In this document: positions 25,939-33,598 of the stretch, one piece after another | Layout: every line of letters starts with the position of its first letter | How positions within the stretch are numbered: position 1 is the first letter of the stretch | DNA from: Betaproteobacteria bacterium | GTDB taxonomy: Bacteria; Pseudomonadota; Gammaproteobacteria; Burkholderiales; JAEUOS01 | Length of the DNA: 64,000 nucleotides | NCBI GenBank assembly: GCA_028292405.1 | Contig: JAQGMJ010000049.1 | Span: 193,353 to 257,352 of the forward strand | Direction: 5' to 3' | Translations under genes and position numbers: made by a program | Notes under the pieces: generated by a model | Told to the model about the DNA's origin: nothing | Database searches by the model: none | What the model saw: only the letters and a program-made list of their open reading frames with translations

Positions 25939-26853
25939 CTAGAGTGAAGCGTCCACCACTTCGCGTGTCAGCCTGGGCGCGAAGTACTGGATGAAGTCGT
26001 AGGTGTAGTGGCGCAGGTAGCTTTTGGCGCGCAGGGAGAGATAGACGGTGGAAGGGGGAAACAGGTGGCTGGCGCTCTTCGCCGCCAGGGTGGTGTCCCG
26101 CGCCTTGTCGAAGGCCACGGTGGTCATCACGGCGATGCCCAGGCCGAGATCGACATAAGTCTTGCTCACGTCCGCATCGACGGCGCCGAAGACGATGTTC
26201 GGCTCGATGCCCGCCGCGCGAAAGGCGCCCATTACCTTCCAGCGCCCGCTGTAGGCGGGGTCGTAGGTGATGATCGGGTACTTGGCGACATCCTGCAGGG
26301 TCGGCCTGCGGATTTTTTGCAACGGGTGCCCGACCTTGGTGATGATGCTGCGGTCGAGCTCATAGCATTCATAGCGCACCAGGTCGGGAAACTGGCGCTG
26401 GCTCTCGGTGCCGATGGCGATGTCGGCTTCGCCGGACTCCACCAGTTCGCACACCGCCGTCGGGTTGCCCTGGCGCAGGCGGATCTGCACGGTGGGGTGG
26501 CGGCGGATGAATTTTTCGATCACCTTGGGCAGCAGGTAGCGCGCCTGCGTATGGGTGGTTGCGATGGTCAGCGAACCGCCTTCGCGCGCCGAAATCTCCT
26601 CGCCCAGGCGCTTCAGGTTGTTGACGTCGTTGAGCACCCGCTCGGCGATCACGATCACCTCGCGCCCGGCCTCGGTAAGGCCGGCGATGCGGTTGCGCTT
26701 GCGCGAGAAGATTTCGAAGCCCAGTTCCTCTTCCAGCATCTGGATGTGCTTGCTGATGCCGGGCTGGGAGGTATGCAGCGCCTCGGCGGTATTGGAGATG
26801 TGGTTGCCGTGGCGCGCCACTTCCACGACGTAATGCAATTGCATCAGTTTCAT
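25939..26853 (-). CDS. CysB-like LysR-family transcriptional regulator
   Basis: A 304-residue regulator beginning MKLMQLHYVVEVARHGNHISNTAEALHTSQPGISKHIQMLEEELG, the winged-helix start of the CysB/Cbl branch of LysR. The sequence after it (FEIFSRKRNRIAGLTEAGREV, ATTHTQARYLLP) is also CysB-like, and the effector-binding domain follows. The in-frame region upstream of 26853 does not look like coding sequence of the family. It lies between two + strand receptor genes and is divergent from the operon at 27100. This arrangement is typical of a local regulator of the catabolic operon. The THTQARY segment corresponds to the effector pocket; the effector is unknown. Confidence 0.9.
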   Translation of the reverse strand: MKLMQLHYVVEVARHGNHISNTAEALHTSQPGISKHIQMLEEELGFEIFSRKRNRIAGLTEAGREVIVIAERVLNDVNNLKRLGEEISAREGGSLTIATTHTQARYLLPKVIEKFIRRHPTVQIRLRQGNPTAVCELVESGEADIAIGTESQRQFPDLVRYECYELDRSIITKVGHPLQKIRRPTLQDVAKYPIITYDPAYSGRWKVMGAFRAAGIEPNIVFGAVDADVSKTYVDLGLGIAVMTTVAFDKARDTTLAAKSASHLFPPSTVYLSLRAKSYLRHYTYDFIQYFAPRLTREVVDASL

Positions 26854-26926
26854 TGCCTGTCTCCGGTGCGGGCCGCGTCGCCTCGGGCGGTACGCGCGGC
26901 CTTCGAGAATAATCAAAGTGAATACT

Positions 26927-26944
26927 AGAATAATACAATATTCT
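26927..26944. promoter_or_regulatory. Inverted repeat AGAATA-N6-TATTCT, candidate LysR-regulator operator
   Basis: Perfect 6-base arms spaced by ATACAA, 74 bases upstream of the regulator start and 156 upstream of the receptor start at 27100. It lies in an AT-rich patch inside otherwise GC-rich DNA. The position between a LysR gene and a divergent operon suggests an operator bound by the CysB-like regulator. Binding is inferred. Confidence 0.5.
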
Positions 26945-27099
26945 TGTGAGCTATCGCGCCCTTTGTTAAATTGCTCTTCGATCCGCGCCGCCCGCAAAAC
27001 GCGCGCCGCGACAGTCAGCCGTTGCAAGATTAGCCTTCTAAAAAAAGTCTTTTCGCGGCTCCGCGAAAAGCGGCGCCGCACCCACCAAAGGAGAGCAGC

Positions 27100-28110
27100 A
27101 TGGGGTGTACGCGTACCCGCCGCGCCGGCCGGCATGCAAGCCTATGGGCGGGCGCCCGCTGTGCGGCGCTGGCGCTGGGTGCCTCCTTGTGGGCGCAGGC
27201 GGGGGTTGGCGCCGAGGCCTATCCGAATCATCCGGTCCGCCTGATCTCGGGTTTTGCGCCGGGTGGCGCCACCGACGTGGCGGCACGGTCGATCTCGATC
27301 AAGCTGGGGGAGTTGATCGGCCAGTCGGTATTCGTCGAGAACAAGCCCGGCGGCTCCGGCAACATCGCCGCCGAAATGGTGGCGCGCGCCAACCCGGACG
27401 GCTACAACATGTACCTGGCCAACACCACCATCGCGATGCCTTCGCTGTTCAAAAAACTGCCGTTCGACGCCAGCAAGGACCTGGTGCCGATGTCGATGAT
27501 CGGCATGGGCCCATCGGCCCTGGTGGTCAACCCCGAAGTGCCGGTGCGCTCGGTGAAGGACCTGATCGAGCTGGCGAAAAAGAAGCCCGGCAAGCTCAAC
27601 TATGCGTCAGGCGGCATCGGCAACATCACCCACATGACGATGGAGCTGTTCGTCGCCATGACCGGTATTGACGTGGTCCATGTGCCTTACAAGGGCGGCG
27701 CTCCTTCCACGGTGGCGATCATGGGGGGGGAGACGCAGTTCGGATTTTGCGCCCTTGCCTCCAGCATCGGGCCGATCAAGGCGGGCAAGCTGACCGTGAT
27801 CGCGGTGTCGTCGAAGGTCCGCAGTTCGGCGCTGCCCAATGTACCCACCGTTGCGGAAGCCGGCGTGCCGGGTTTCGAGGCTTCTTCCTGGTATGCGCTG
27901 ATGCTGCCCGGCGGCACGCCGAAGCCGATCGTCGATAAGTTGAGCAACGCGATGGTCAAGGCGCTGGCGAACAGGGAGTTGCAGACCCAGTTGATCAACG
28001 CCGGCATCGAGCCGGTGGCCGGCGGCAGCGAGGAATTCAGCAAGTACATGGCGAGCGAAACGGTGAAGTGGGAAAAGATCATCGCCGCACGCCACATCAC
28101 GGCCGATTGA
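27100..28110 (+). CDS. TTT/Bug-family periplasmic substrate-binding protein, first gene of the tcu-like operon
   Basis: A 336-residue protein with AAAGGAGAGCAGC before the ATG. Signal sequence around CAALALGASLWAQAGVGA, then YPNHPVRLISGFAPGGATDVAARSI, FVENKPGGSGNIAAEMVARANPDG, LNYASGGIGNITHMTMELF and HVPYKGGAPSTVAIMGG. It is more divergent from the other receptors (FAPGGATDV, ENKPGGSG). It is followed after 47 bases by the first tcuA-like gene, so it is the best candidate for the receptor that recognises the substrate of this operon. Confidence 0.9.
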   Translation: MGCTRTRRAGRHASLWAGARCAALALGASLWAQAGVGAEAYPNHPVRLISGFAPGGATDVAARSISIKLGELIGQSVFVENKPGGSGNIAAEMVARANPDGYNMYLANTTIAMPSLFKKLPFDASKDLVPMSMIGMGPSALVVNPEVPVRSVKDLIELAKKKPGKLNYASGGIGNITHMTMELFVAMTGIDVVHVPYKGGAPSTVAIMGGETQFGFCALASSIGPIKAGKLTVIAVSSKVRSSALPNVPTVAEAGVPGFEASSWYALMLPGGTPKPIVDKLSNAMVKALANRELQTQLINAGIEPVAGGSEEFSKYMASETVKWEKIIAARHITAD

Positions 28111-28157
28111 GGCGCTTGCGCCGCGCGGATTTTCGTTTTCACCAGAGCAAAAGCAAA

Positions 28158-29663
28158 ATGGCTACCAAACTCAAGCGGTACAACGTGATCGTGGTCGGCG
28201 GCGGCAATGCCGCGCTGTGCGCCGCCATTTCGGCGCGCGAACAGGGCGCCAGCGTGCTGCTGATGGAACGCGCGCCGCAGGCCGAGCGCGGCGGCAACAG
28301 TTCCTACACCGACGGAAAAATCCGCTTCGCTTTCGATAGCGCCCAGGACATCATCGATATCTCGCACGACCTGACGCAGGAGGAAATCGACACCAGCGAT
28401 TTCGGCGTCTATCCCGAAAGCGATTTTTTCGACGATATGGCGCGCATCACGCAAAACCGCTGCGATCCCGATCTTGCCGAAATCCTGGTGCGCAACAGCA
28501 ACGCGACGATCCGCTGGATGAAGGAGATCGGCGTGCGCTTCATGCCGAACTACGGCCGTCAGGCCTACAAGGTTGACGGTCGCTTCACTTTCTGGGGCGG
28601 CGCGCCATTGGCGACCAACGGCGGCGGCCCGGGGCTGGTGGAGGCGCTGTATACCTCGGCGGAAAAGCGCGGTGTCGAGATCATCTACGACGCCTGGGTG
28701 CGCGACCTGGTCAGCGACGATGGCGGCGTGCACGGCGTGGTGGCGCGCCTGGACGGGCATGAAATGAAGATCGAGGCCGACGCCGTGGTGCTCGCCTGCG
28801 GCGGCTTCGAGGCGAATGCGGAATGGCGCTCGCGCTATCTGGGCAAGGGTTGGGACCTGGCGAAGGTGCGCGGTACGCGCTTCAATACCGGCGACGGGCT
28901 GGCGATGGCGCTGAACATCGGCGCCCAGCCCTACGGCCATTGGTCCGGCTGCCATGCGGTGGGCTGGGAGCGTTACGCGGCCGACTTCGGCGACCTCAAT
29001 CTGACGCCGCAATACCAGCGCCACAGCTACACCTTTTCCATCATGGTGAACGGTAACGGCAAGCGCTTTCTCGATGAGGGCGCCGACATCCGCAACTTCA
29101 CCTATGCCAAGTACGGCCATATCGTGCTGGAGCAGCCCGGGCAGTTCGCCTGGCAAATCTACGACGCCCAGGTGTCGCACCTGCTGCTGGACGAATACCG
29201 TACCAAGCACGTTACCAAGGTCACGGCCAACACCCTCGAAGAACTGGTGCAAAAGCTCGACGACGTCAATCCCGAGCAATGCCTTAAGACCATCCACGAG
29301 TTCAACGCAGCGGTGAATGCCAAGGTGCCGTTCGACCCGAACATCAAGGACGGCCGCAATACGCCCGGCCTGGAAATGCCCAAGTCCAACTGGGCGCTGG
29401 CGATCGAAAAGCCGCCATTTCAGGCTTATGCCATTACCTGCGGCGTCACCTTCACATTCGGCGGATTGAAGATTACAAAGGATGGGCAGGTGGTCGATAC
29501 CAACCACGCACCGATCTCCGGCCTGTATGCGGCGGGCGAGATGGTCGGCGGCATTTTCTATTTCAACTATCCCGGCGCCAGCGGCCTGACCAGCGGCGCG
29601 GTGTTCGGCCGTCTGGCGGGCAAGAGCGCCGGCCAGAAGGCCAAAACGCACGTTACTGCGTGA
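28158..29663 (+). CDS. tcuA: FAD-dependent tricarballylate dehydrogenase-like flavoprotein (copy 1)
   Basis: A 501-residue flavoprotein of the fumarate reductase/succinate dehydrogenase family, TcuA type. The FAD-binding VIVVGGGNAALCAA lies at residues 10-23, ERGGNSSYTDG follows, then VLACGGFEAN, RFNTGDGLAMAL, GKRFLDEGAD and the C-terminal YAAGEMVGGIFYFNYPGASGLTSGAVFGR. TcuA oxidises tricarballylate to cis-aconitate; related enzymes may act on other substituted succinates. The ATG at 28158 is chosen because similarity begins at MATKLKRYNVIVVGGG. A highly similar copy closes the operon at 33599. TcuB, its usual electron-transfer partner, is absent from the window. Confidence 0.85.
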   Translation: MATKLKRYNVIVVGGGNAALCAAISAREQGASVLLMERAPQAERGGNSSYTDGKIRFAFDSAQDIIDISHDLTQEEIDTSDFGVYPESDFFDDMARITQNRCDPDLAEILVRNSNATIRWMKEIGVRFMPNYGRQAYKVDGRFTFWGGAPLATNGGGPGLVEALYTSAEKRGVEIIYDAWVRDLVSDDGGVHGVVARLDGHEMKIEADAVVLACGGFEANAEWRSRYLGKGWDLAKVRGTRFNTGDGLAMALNIGAQPYGHWSGCHAVGWERYAADFGDLNLTPQYQRHSYTFSIMVNGNGKRFLDEGADIRNFTYAKYGHIVLEQPGQFAWQIYDAQVSHLLLDEYRTKHVTKVTANTLEELVQKLDDVNPEQCLKTIHEFNAAVNAKVPFDPNIKDGRNTPGLEMPKSNWALAIEKPPFQAYAITCGVTFTFGGLKITKDGQVVDTNHAPISGLYAAGEMVGGIFYFNYPGASGLTSGAVFGRLAGKSAGQKAKTHVTA

Positions 29664-29702
29664 AACACCGGTAGCACCGAGTAAAAAACCAAAGGAACGA
29701 CA

Positions 29703-30605
29703 ATGAGTACCCAGCCCAGCGCCGGCGCGCGCTTGAAGAAACTGATCAACGGGCCGAAGATCCTGCCCCTGCACGCCGTCTATGACGGCTTTTCCTGCCG
29801 CCTGATCGAAAAGTTCGGCTACCAGGCGGGCTTTCTCTCCGGCGCGGCGATGAGCGAAGCCAATCTCGGCAAGCCGGACGTCGGCCTGATGGGAATGGAA
29901 GAAAACCTCACCATCTCGCGCCGCCTGGCGGCGAGTTGTGGGCTGACCCTGCTGGCCGATTGCGACACCGGCTACGGCAACGCCGTCACCGTCTATCACA
30001 TGACCCAGCAGTTCGAGGCCGCCGGCGTCGGCGGCCTGATGCTCGAAGACCAGGTCTGGCCCAAGCGTTGCGGCCACATGAAGGGCAAGAGCGTGGTTTC
30101 GGCCGAGGAATACCTGGAAAAGCTCAAGGCGGCGGTGGCGGCGCGCAAGGACCCGGACTTCGTCATCAAGGCACGCACCGATTCCTTCACCACCCATGGG
30201 CTGGACGAGGCGATCATGCGCCTGAATCTCTATACCGAGGCCGGCGCCGATTTCCTGTTGGCGGATGCCCTGGCTACCGAGGAGGACATCAAAACGGTAG
30301 TGAAGAATGTTTCCAAGCCCCTTTGCGTCAACATGGGCTTCGCCATCCGCAAGCGTTCGACCACCGAGTTGCTTTCCGCGCGCCGTCTCGAAGACCTGGG
30401 CGTGAAAGCGGTGATGTACGGCCGCATGCTCAGCGCCTCGGCGATCCAGGGCATGACCAATGCGCTCAACGCGCTGGCGGAAACCGCCGATCTACCCAAG
30501 GTAAAGGAGCGCGAGGACCTGCTGGTGTCGTTTGAAGAACTCAACGACCTGATGGGCCTGCCGGCGATCAATGCGCTGGAACAACAATTCGTCACCAGAA
30601 AATAG
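29703..30605 (+). CDS. Isocitrate lyase/PEP mutase-superfamily C-C lyase (PrpB-like)
   Basis: A 300-residue protein with the active-site signature LEDQVWPKRCGH (catalytic Cys123) and metal-binding ADCDTGYGNA (Asp86, Asp88). VIKARTDSF and AIRKRSTTELL follow. The KRCGH form is that of 2-methylisocitrate lyase and related C-C lyases, not PEP mutase. It should cleave a hydroxylated di- or tricarboxylate into an oxo acid and a dicarboxylate. AAAGGAACG precedes the ATG. Immediate neighbours make the likely substrate a product of the LeuCD-like hydro-lyase. It could alternatively be an oxaloacetate decarboxylase-type member. Confidence 0.85.
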   Translation: MSTQPSAGARLKKLINGPKILPLHAVYDGFSCRLIEKFGYQAGFLSGAAMSEANLGKPDVGLMGMEENLTISRRLAASCGLTLLADCDTGYGNAVTVYHMTQQFEAAGVGGLMLEDQVWPKRCGHMKGKSVVSAEEYLEKLKAAVAARKDPDFVIKARTDSFTTHGLDEAIMRLNLYTEAGADFLLADALATEEDIKTVVKNVSKPLCVNMGFAIRKRSTTELLSARRLEDLGVKAVMYGRMLSASAIQGMTNALNALAETADLPKVKEREDLLVSFEELNDLMGLPAINALEQQFVTRK

Positions 30606-30613
30606 GACGTCAC

Positions 30614-31882
30614 ATGGGACAGACCATCGCGGAAAAAATCCTTGAGCGGCACCTGATCGACGACGCCGAGCGCGTCGAACCGGGACGTGTGGTGCGCGCC
30701 AAGGTTGACTTCATTTTGTTCAACGACGCCAACGGGCCGGTGGCGTTTCGCCACTTTGCCAATATGGGCGGCACCAAGGTCGCGGTGCCGGACAAGGTCG
30801 GCCTGGTGTGCGACCATTTCGCCCCCGCGCCCTCGGCGGCAGGCGCGCACATGCTGCGCGACATGCGCAGCTTCGCGCGCGACAAGGGCATCAAGCATTT
30901 CTTCGATGTGGGCAAGGGCGGCATCGAGCACACCCTGATTCCCGAGATGGGCCTGATCGGCCCCGGCGACCTGGTGGCTGGCGGCGATTCGCACACCGGC
31001 ACTGCCGGTGCCTACAACGCCTTCGGCACCGGTATGAGCTGGGCCGGCATGGCCGCCATCATGATGATCGACGAGACCTGGTTCCGGGTGCCGGAGTCGA
31101 TGCGCTTTCACCTGCACGGCAAGAAGGCGCCGTATGTCACCGGCAAGGACGTGATCCTCAAATGCCTGCAGGACCTGGGCGTCGATGGTGCGCTGTACCG
31201 CTCGATGGAATTCGGCGGCCCCGGCATCGCCGAGTTCAACATCGATGAGCGCATGGGCATTTGCAACATGGTGGTGGAGGCGGGCGGCAAGACCGGCATC
31301 GTCGAGGCCGACGAGCAGACCGAAGCCTGGGCCAAGGCAACCTGCAAGCGTCCCTATACCCTGACCAATGCGGACGCCGACGCCGAGTACTACTCGCGCC
31401 ACGACTACGACCTGTCGAAGATGGTACCGATGGTCGCCAAGCCGTATTCGCCGGACAACGTGGTGCCGGTGAGCGAGATCAAGCCGGGCGTCAAGCTCGA
31501 CCAGGTCTACATGGGCAATTGCGCCAACGGCACGATCTCCGACCTGCGCCAGATCGCCAGCGTGCTCAAGGGCCGCAAGGTGTCGAAGTGGACGCGCGTG
31601 ATGATCGTTCCCGCCACGCAGAAAATCTATCGCCAGGCGATGGCGGAGGGGCTGATCGACCAGTTTATCGAGGCTGGCGCGGCGGTTTCCACGCCGACCT
31701 GCGGCGCCTGCTTCGGCGGCCACAACGGCGCGCTGGACGATGGCGAAGTCGCCTTCGCCACCATCAACCGCAACTTCAAGGGCCGTGCCGGTCACGCCGG
31801 GGCGCAAGTCTATCTCGGCAATTCCTACGTCGCCGCCGCCAGCGCGATCGCCGGCGAAATCATCGACCCGGCCAAGCTGTAA
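30614..31882 (+). CDS. 3-isopropylmalate dehydratase/homoaconitase-like large subunit
   Basis: A 422-residue protein of the LeuC family. The [4Fe-4S] ligands are GNCANG (Cys303) and PTCGACFGG (Cys363, Cys366). The catalytic GGDSHTGT lies at residues 124-130. The length and organisation match the short LeuC/homoaconitase type. It forms a heterodimeric hydro-lyase with the protein from the next gene (gap 11 bases) and would hydrate or dehydrate a dicarboxylate or tricarboxylate. The location in an operon with PrpB-like and PrpF-like proteins argues against a leucine role. A 2,3-dimethylmalate dehydratase-like or isocitrate-forming role fits the context. Confidence 0.87.
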   Translation: MGQTIAEKILERHLIDDAERVEPGRVVRAKVDFILFNDANGPVAFRHFANMGGTKVAVPDKVGLVCDHFAPAPSAAGAHMLRDMRSFARDKGIKHFFDVGKGGIEHTLIPEMGLIGPGDLVAGGDSHTGTAGAYNAFGTGMSWAGMAAIMMIDETWFRVPESMRFHLHGKKAPYVTGKDVILKCLQDLGVDGALYRSMEFGGPGIAEFNIDERMGICNMVVEAGGKTGIVEADEQTEAWAKATCKRPYTLTNADADAEYYSRHDYDLSKMVPMVAKPYSPDNVVPVSEIKPGVKLDQVYMGNCANGTISDLRQIASVLKGRKVSKWTRVMIVPATQKIYRQAMAEGLIDQFIEAGAAVSTPTCGACFGGHNGALDDGEVAFATINRNFKGRAGHAGAQVYLGNSYVAAASAIAGEIIDPAKL

Positions 31883-31893
31883 GGAGAGACACC

Positions 31894-32400
31894 ATGATCT
31901 ACAAAGGCAATGTGCAAAAGCTGGGTGATTCGGTCGATACGGACGGCATGATCGCCGGGCGTTATCTCTCCATTCTCAACCCGGCGGAACTCGCCAAACA
32001 CATTTTCGAAGAGACCATTCCCGACTTCGCGAGGCGCGTGAAGCCGGGCGATATGATCGTCGCGGGCAAGAACTTCGGCTGCGGCTCAGGCCGCGAGCAG
32101 GCGCCTTTTGGGCTGAAGGCACTGGGCATCAGCTGCATCGTCGCGACCAGCTTCTCGCGCACCTTCTACCGCATGGCGATCGACCTGGGGCTGCCGATGG
32201 TGGTCAGCCCTGAGGTTGCGGCGGCGGCGAGCCAGGGGCAGAACATCGAGGTGGACACCGAAACCGGCGAGGTCAAGCTCGACGGCAAGAGCTACAAGGC
32301 CGAGCCGCTGCCGAAGTTCATCCAGGAAATCATCGACATGGGCGGCATCACCGACTGGGTGAAAAAGGAAGTCGCCGCCCGCGCCAAGGCGGCCGCTTGA
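31894..32400 (+). CDS. 3-isopropylmalate dehydratase/homoaconitase-like small subunit
   Basis: A 168-residue LeuD-type swivel subunit with KNFGCGSGREQAP at residues 59-71 and FSRTFYRMAIDLGLP. The usual motif is GSSREHAP; here the second Ser is Gly (66) and His is Gln (69), in the loop that contacts a substrate carboxylate. AAGGAGAGACACC precedes the ATG at 31894. It partners the large subunit encoded just upstream. The altered loop suggests a substrate other than isopropylmalate. Confidence 0.87.
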   Translation: MIYKGNVQKLGDSVDTDGMIAGRYLSILNPAELAKHIFEETIPDFARRVKPGDMIVAGKNFGCGSGREQAPFGLKALGISCIVATSFSRTFYRMAIDLGLPMVVSPEVAAAASQGQNIEVDTETGEVKLDGKSYKAEPLPKFIQEIIDMGGITDWVKKEVAARAKAAA

Positions 32401-32419
32401 GTTTGCGAAGGAGCGCCAA

Positions 32420-33583
32420 ATGAAACAGGTGAAGATACCCGCCGTGTTCATGCGCGGCGGCACCAGCAAGGGCCTGATGATCCACAAAAAGGACCTGCCA
32501 GACCGCGCGCTGTGGGACAAGCTGTTTCTCGGCGCCCTCGGCAGCCCGGACCCTTATTTGCGTCAGCTCGACGGCATGGGCGGCGGGCTTTCTTCGCTGT
32601 CCAAGGTCTGCATCATCGGCCCGCCGACCCGGCCGGATGCGGACGTGGACTACACCTTCGCGCAAATCCTGGTCGACAAGGCGCACGTCGACTACAGCGC
32701 GCTGTGCGGCAACATGACCGCCGCGGTTGGTCCCTTCGCGCTGGATGAAGGCATGCTGTCGGCCAGCGGTACCTCCACCAGCGTGCGCATCCACAACACC
32801 AACACCAACAAGGTGATCGTCGCGCATTTTCCGGTCGAGGATGGTGTCGCCGCAGTCGATGGCGCCCTGGAGATTCCTGGCGTCGCCGGCACCGGTGCGC
32901 CGCTGCGCCTGGACTTTCTCGATCCCGGCGGCGCCTCCACAGGCAAGCTTCTTCCCACCGGCAAGGTGATCGAATGGCTGGACGTGCCGGGCGTGGGAGA
33001 AATCGAGGCCTCGCTGATCGACGCCAGCAACGCCTGCGTGTTCGTGCGCGCCAAGGATCTGGGCATCAGCGGGCGCGAGCTGCCCGACGAAATCGACAAG
33101 AACCGCGAGTTGATGGCCAAGCTTTCCGCCATTCGCGTCGCCGCTTCCATCCGCATGGGCCTAGCCAAGACCGAGGCCGAGGCGCTAAAAAAAACCACGG
33201 TGCCGTTCGTCGCGTTCGTCACCGGGCCGATGGACACGCAAACCCTCTCCGCCGCCAAGGTTCCCGGCACGGAGGTCGACCTGGTGGCGCGCGCCATTTC
33301 GAACGGCCAGCCGCACCGGGCGCTGCCGTTGGGGGTTTCCATGTGCATGGCGGCTGCTTCACGCCTCACCGGCAGCGTAGTACATCAGGCCACCCGGCAA
33401 GAGGCGCGCGACAGCGGCGACATCCGCATCGCCATGCCTTCCGGCGTGCTGCGGGTGGCGGCCGAAGTAGCTCAGGAAAACGGAGCATGGAAGGTGCTGC
33501 GCGGCGGTTTTTACCGCACCCAGCGGCGCCTGTTCGAAGGCAAATTATTGGTGAGGGCTTCGGCTCTTGGTGAAGTTTCGTAA
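32420..33583 (+). CDS. PrpF-like aconitate isomerase/oxalomesaconate tautomerase
   Basis: A 387-residue protein of the PrpF family (diaminopimelate-epimerase fold). It begins with FMRGGTSKG (residues 10-18) and has MGGGLSSLSKV (Lys62) and ALCGNMTAAVGPFAL (Cys96), matching the two catalytic residues of PrpF. Members move a double bond or flip cis-trans geometry in 2-methylaconitate, or convert keto and enol forms of 4-oxalomesaconate. Between the hydro-lyase and the second tcuA it probably supplies the correct isomer of an unsaturated acid to the LeuCD-like enzyme. Confidence 0.87.
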   Translation: MKQVKIPAVFMRGGTSKGLMIHKKDLPDRALWDKLFLGALGSPDPYLRQLDGMGGGLSSLSKVCIIGPPTRPDADVDYTFAQILVDKAHVDYSALCGNMTAAVGPFALDEGMLSASGTSTSVRIHNTNTNKVIVAHFPVEDGVAAVDGALEIPGVAGTGAPLRLDFLDPGGASTGKLLPTGKVIEWLDVPGVGEIEASLIDASNACVFVRAKDLGISGRELPDEIDKNRELMAKLSAIRVAASIRMGLAKTEAEALKKTTVPFVAFVTGPMDTQTLSAAKVPGTEVDLVARAISNGQPHRALPLGVSMCMAAASRLTGSVVHQATRQEARDSGDIRIAMPSGVLRVAAEVAQENGAWKVLRGGFYRTQRRLFEGKLLVRASALGEVS

Positions 33584-33598
33584 AAGCACGGGGAAATA

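Noticed and set aside
27687..30197. 836-codon - strand open frame opposite the receptor, tcuA and lyase genes
   Set aside because: It crosses three well-supported + strand genes and shows no recognisable domain; a result of high GC.
29703..30605. PEP mutase assignment for the PrpB-like lyase
   Set aside because: The KRCGH signature with catalytic Cys is that of C-C lyases; no phosphonate genes adjoin.
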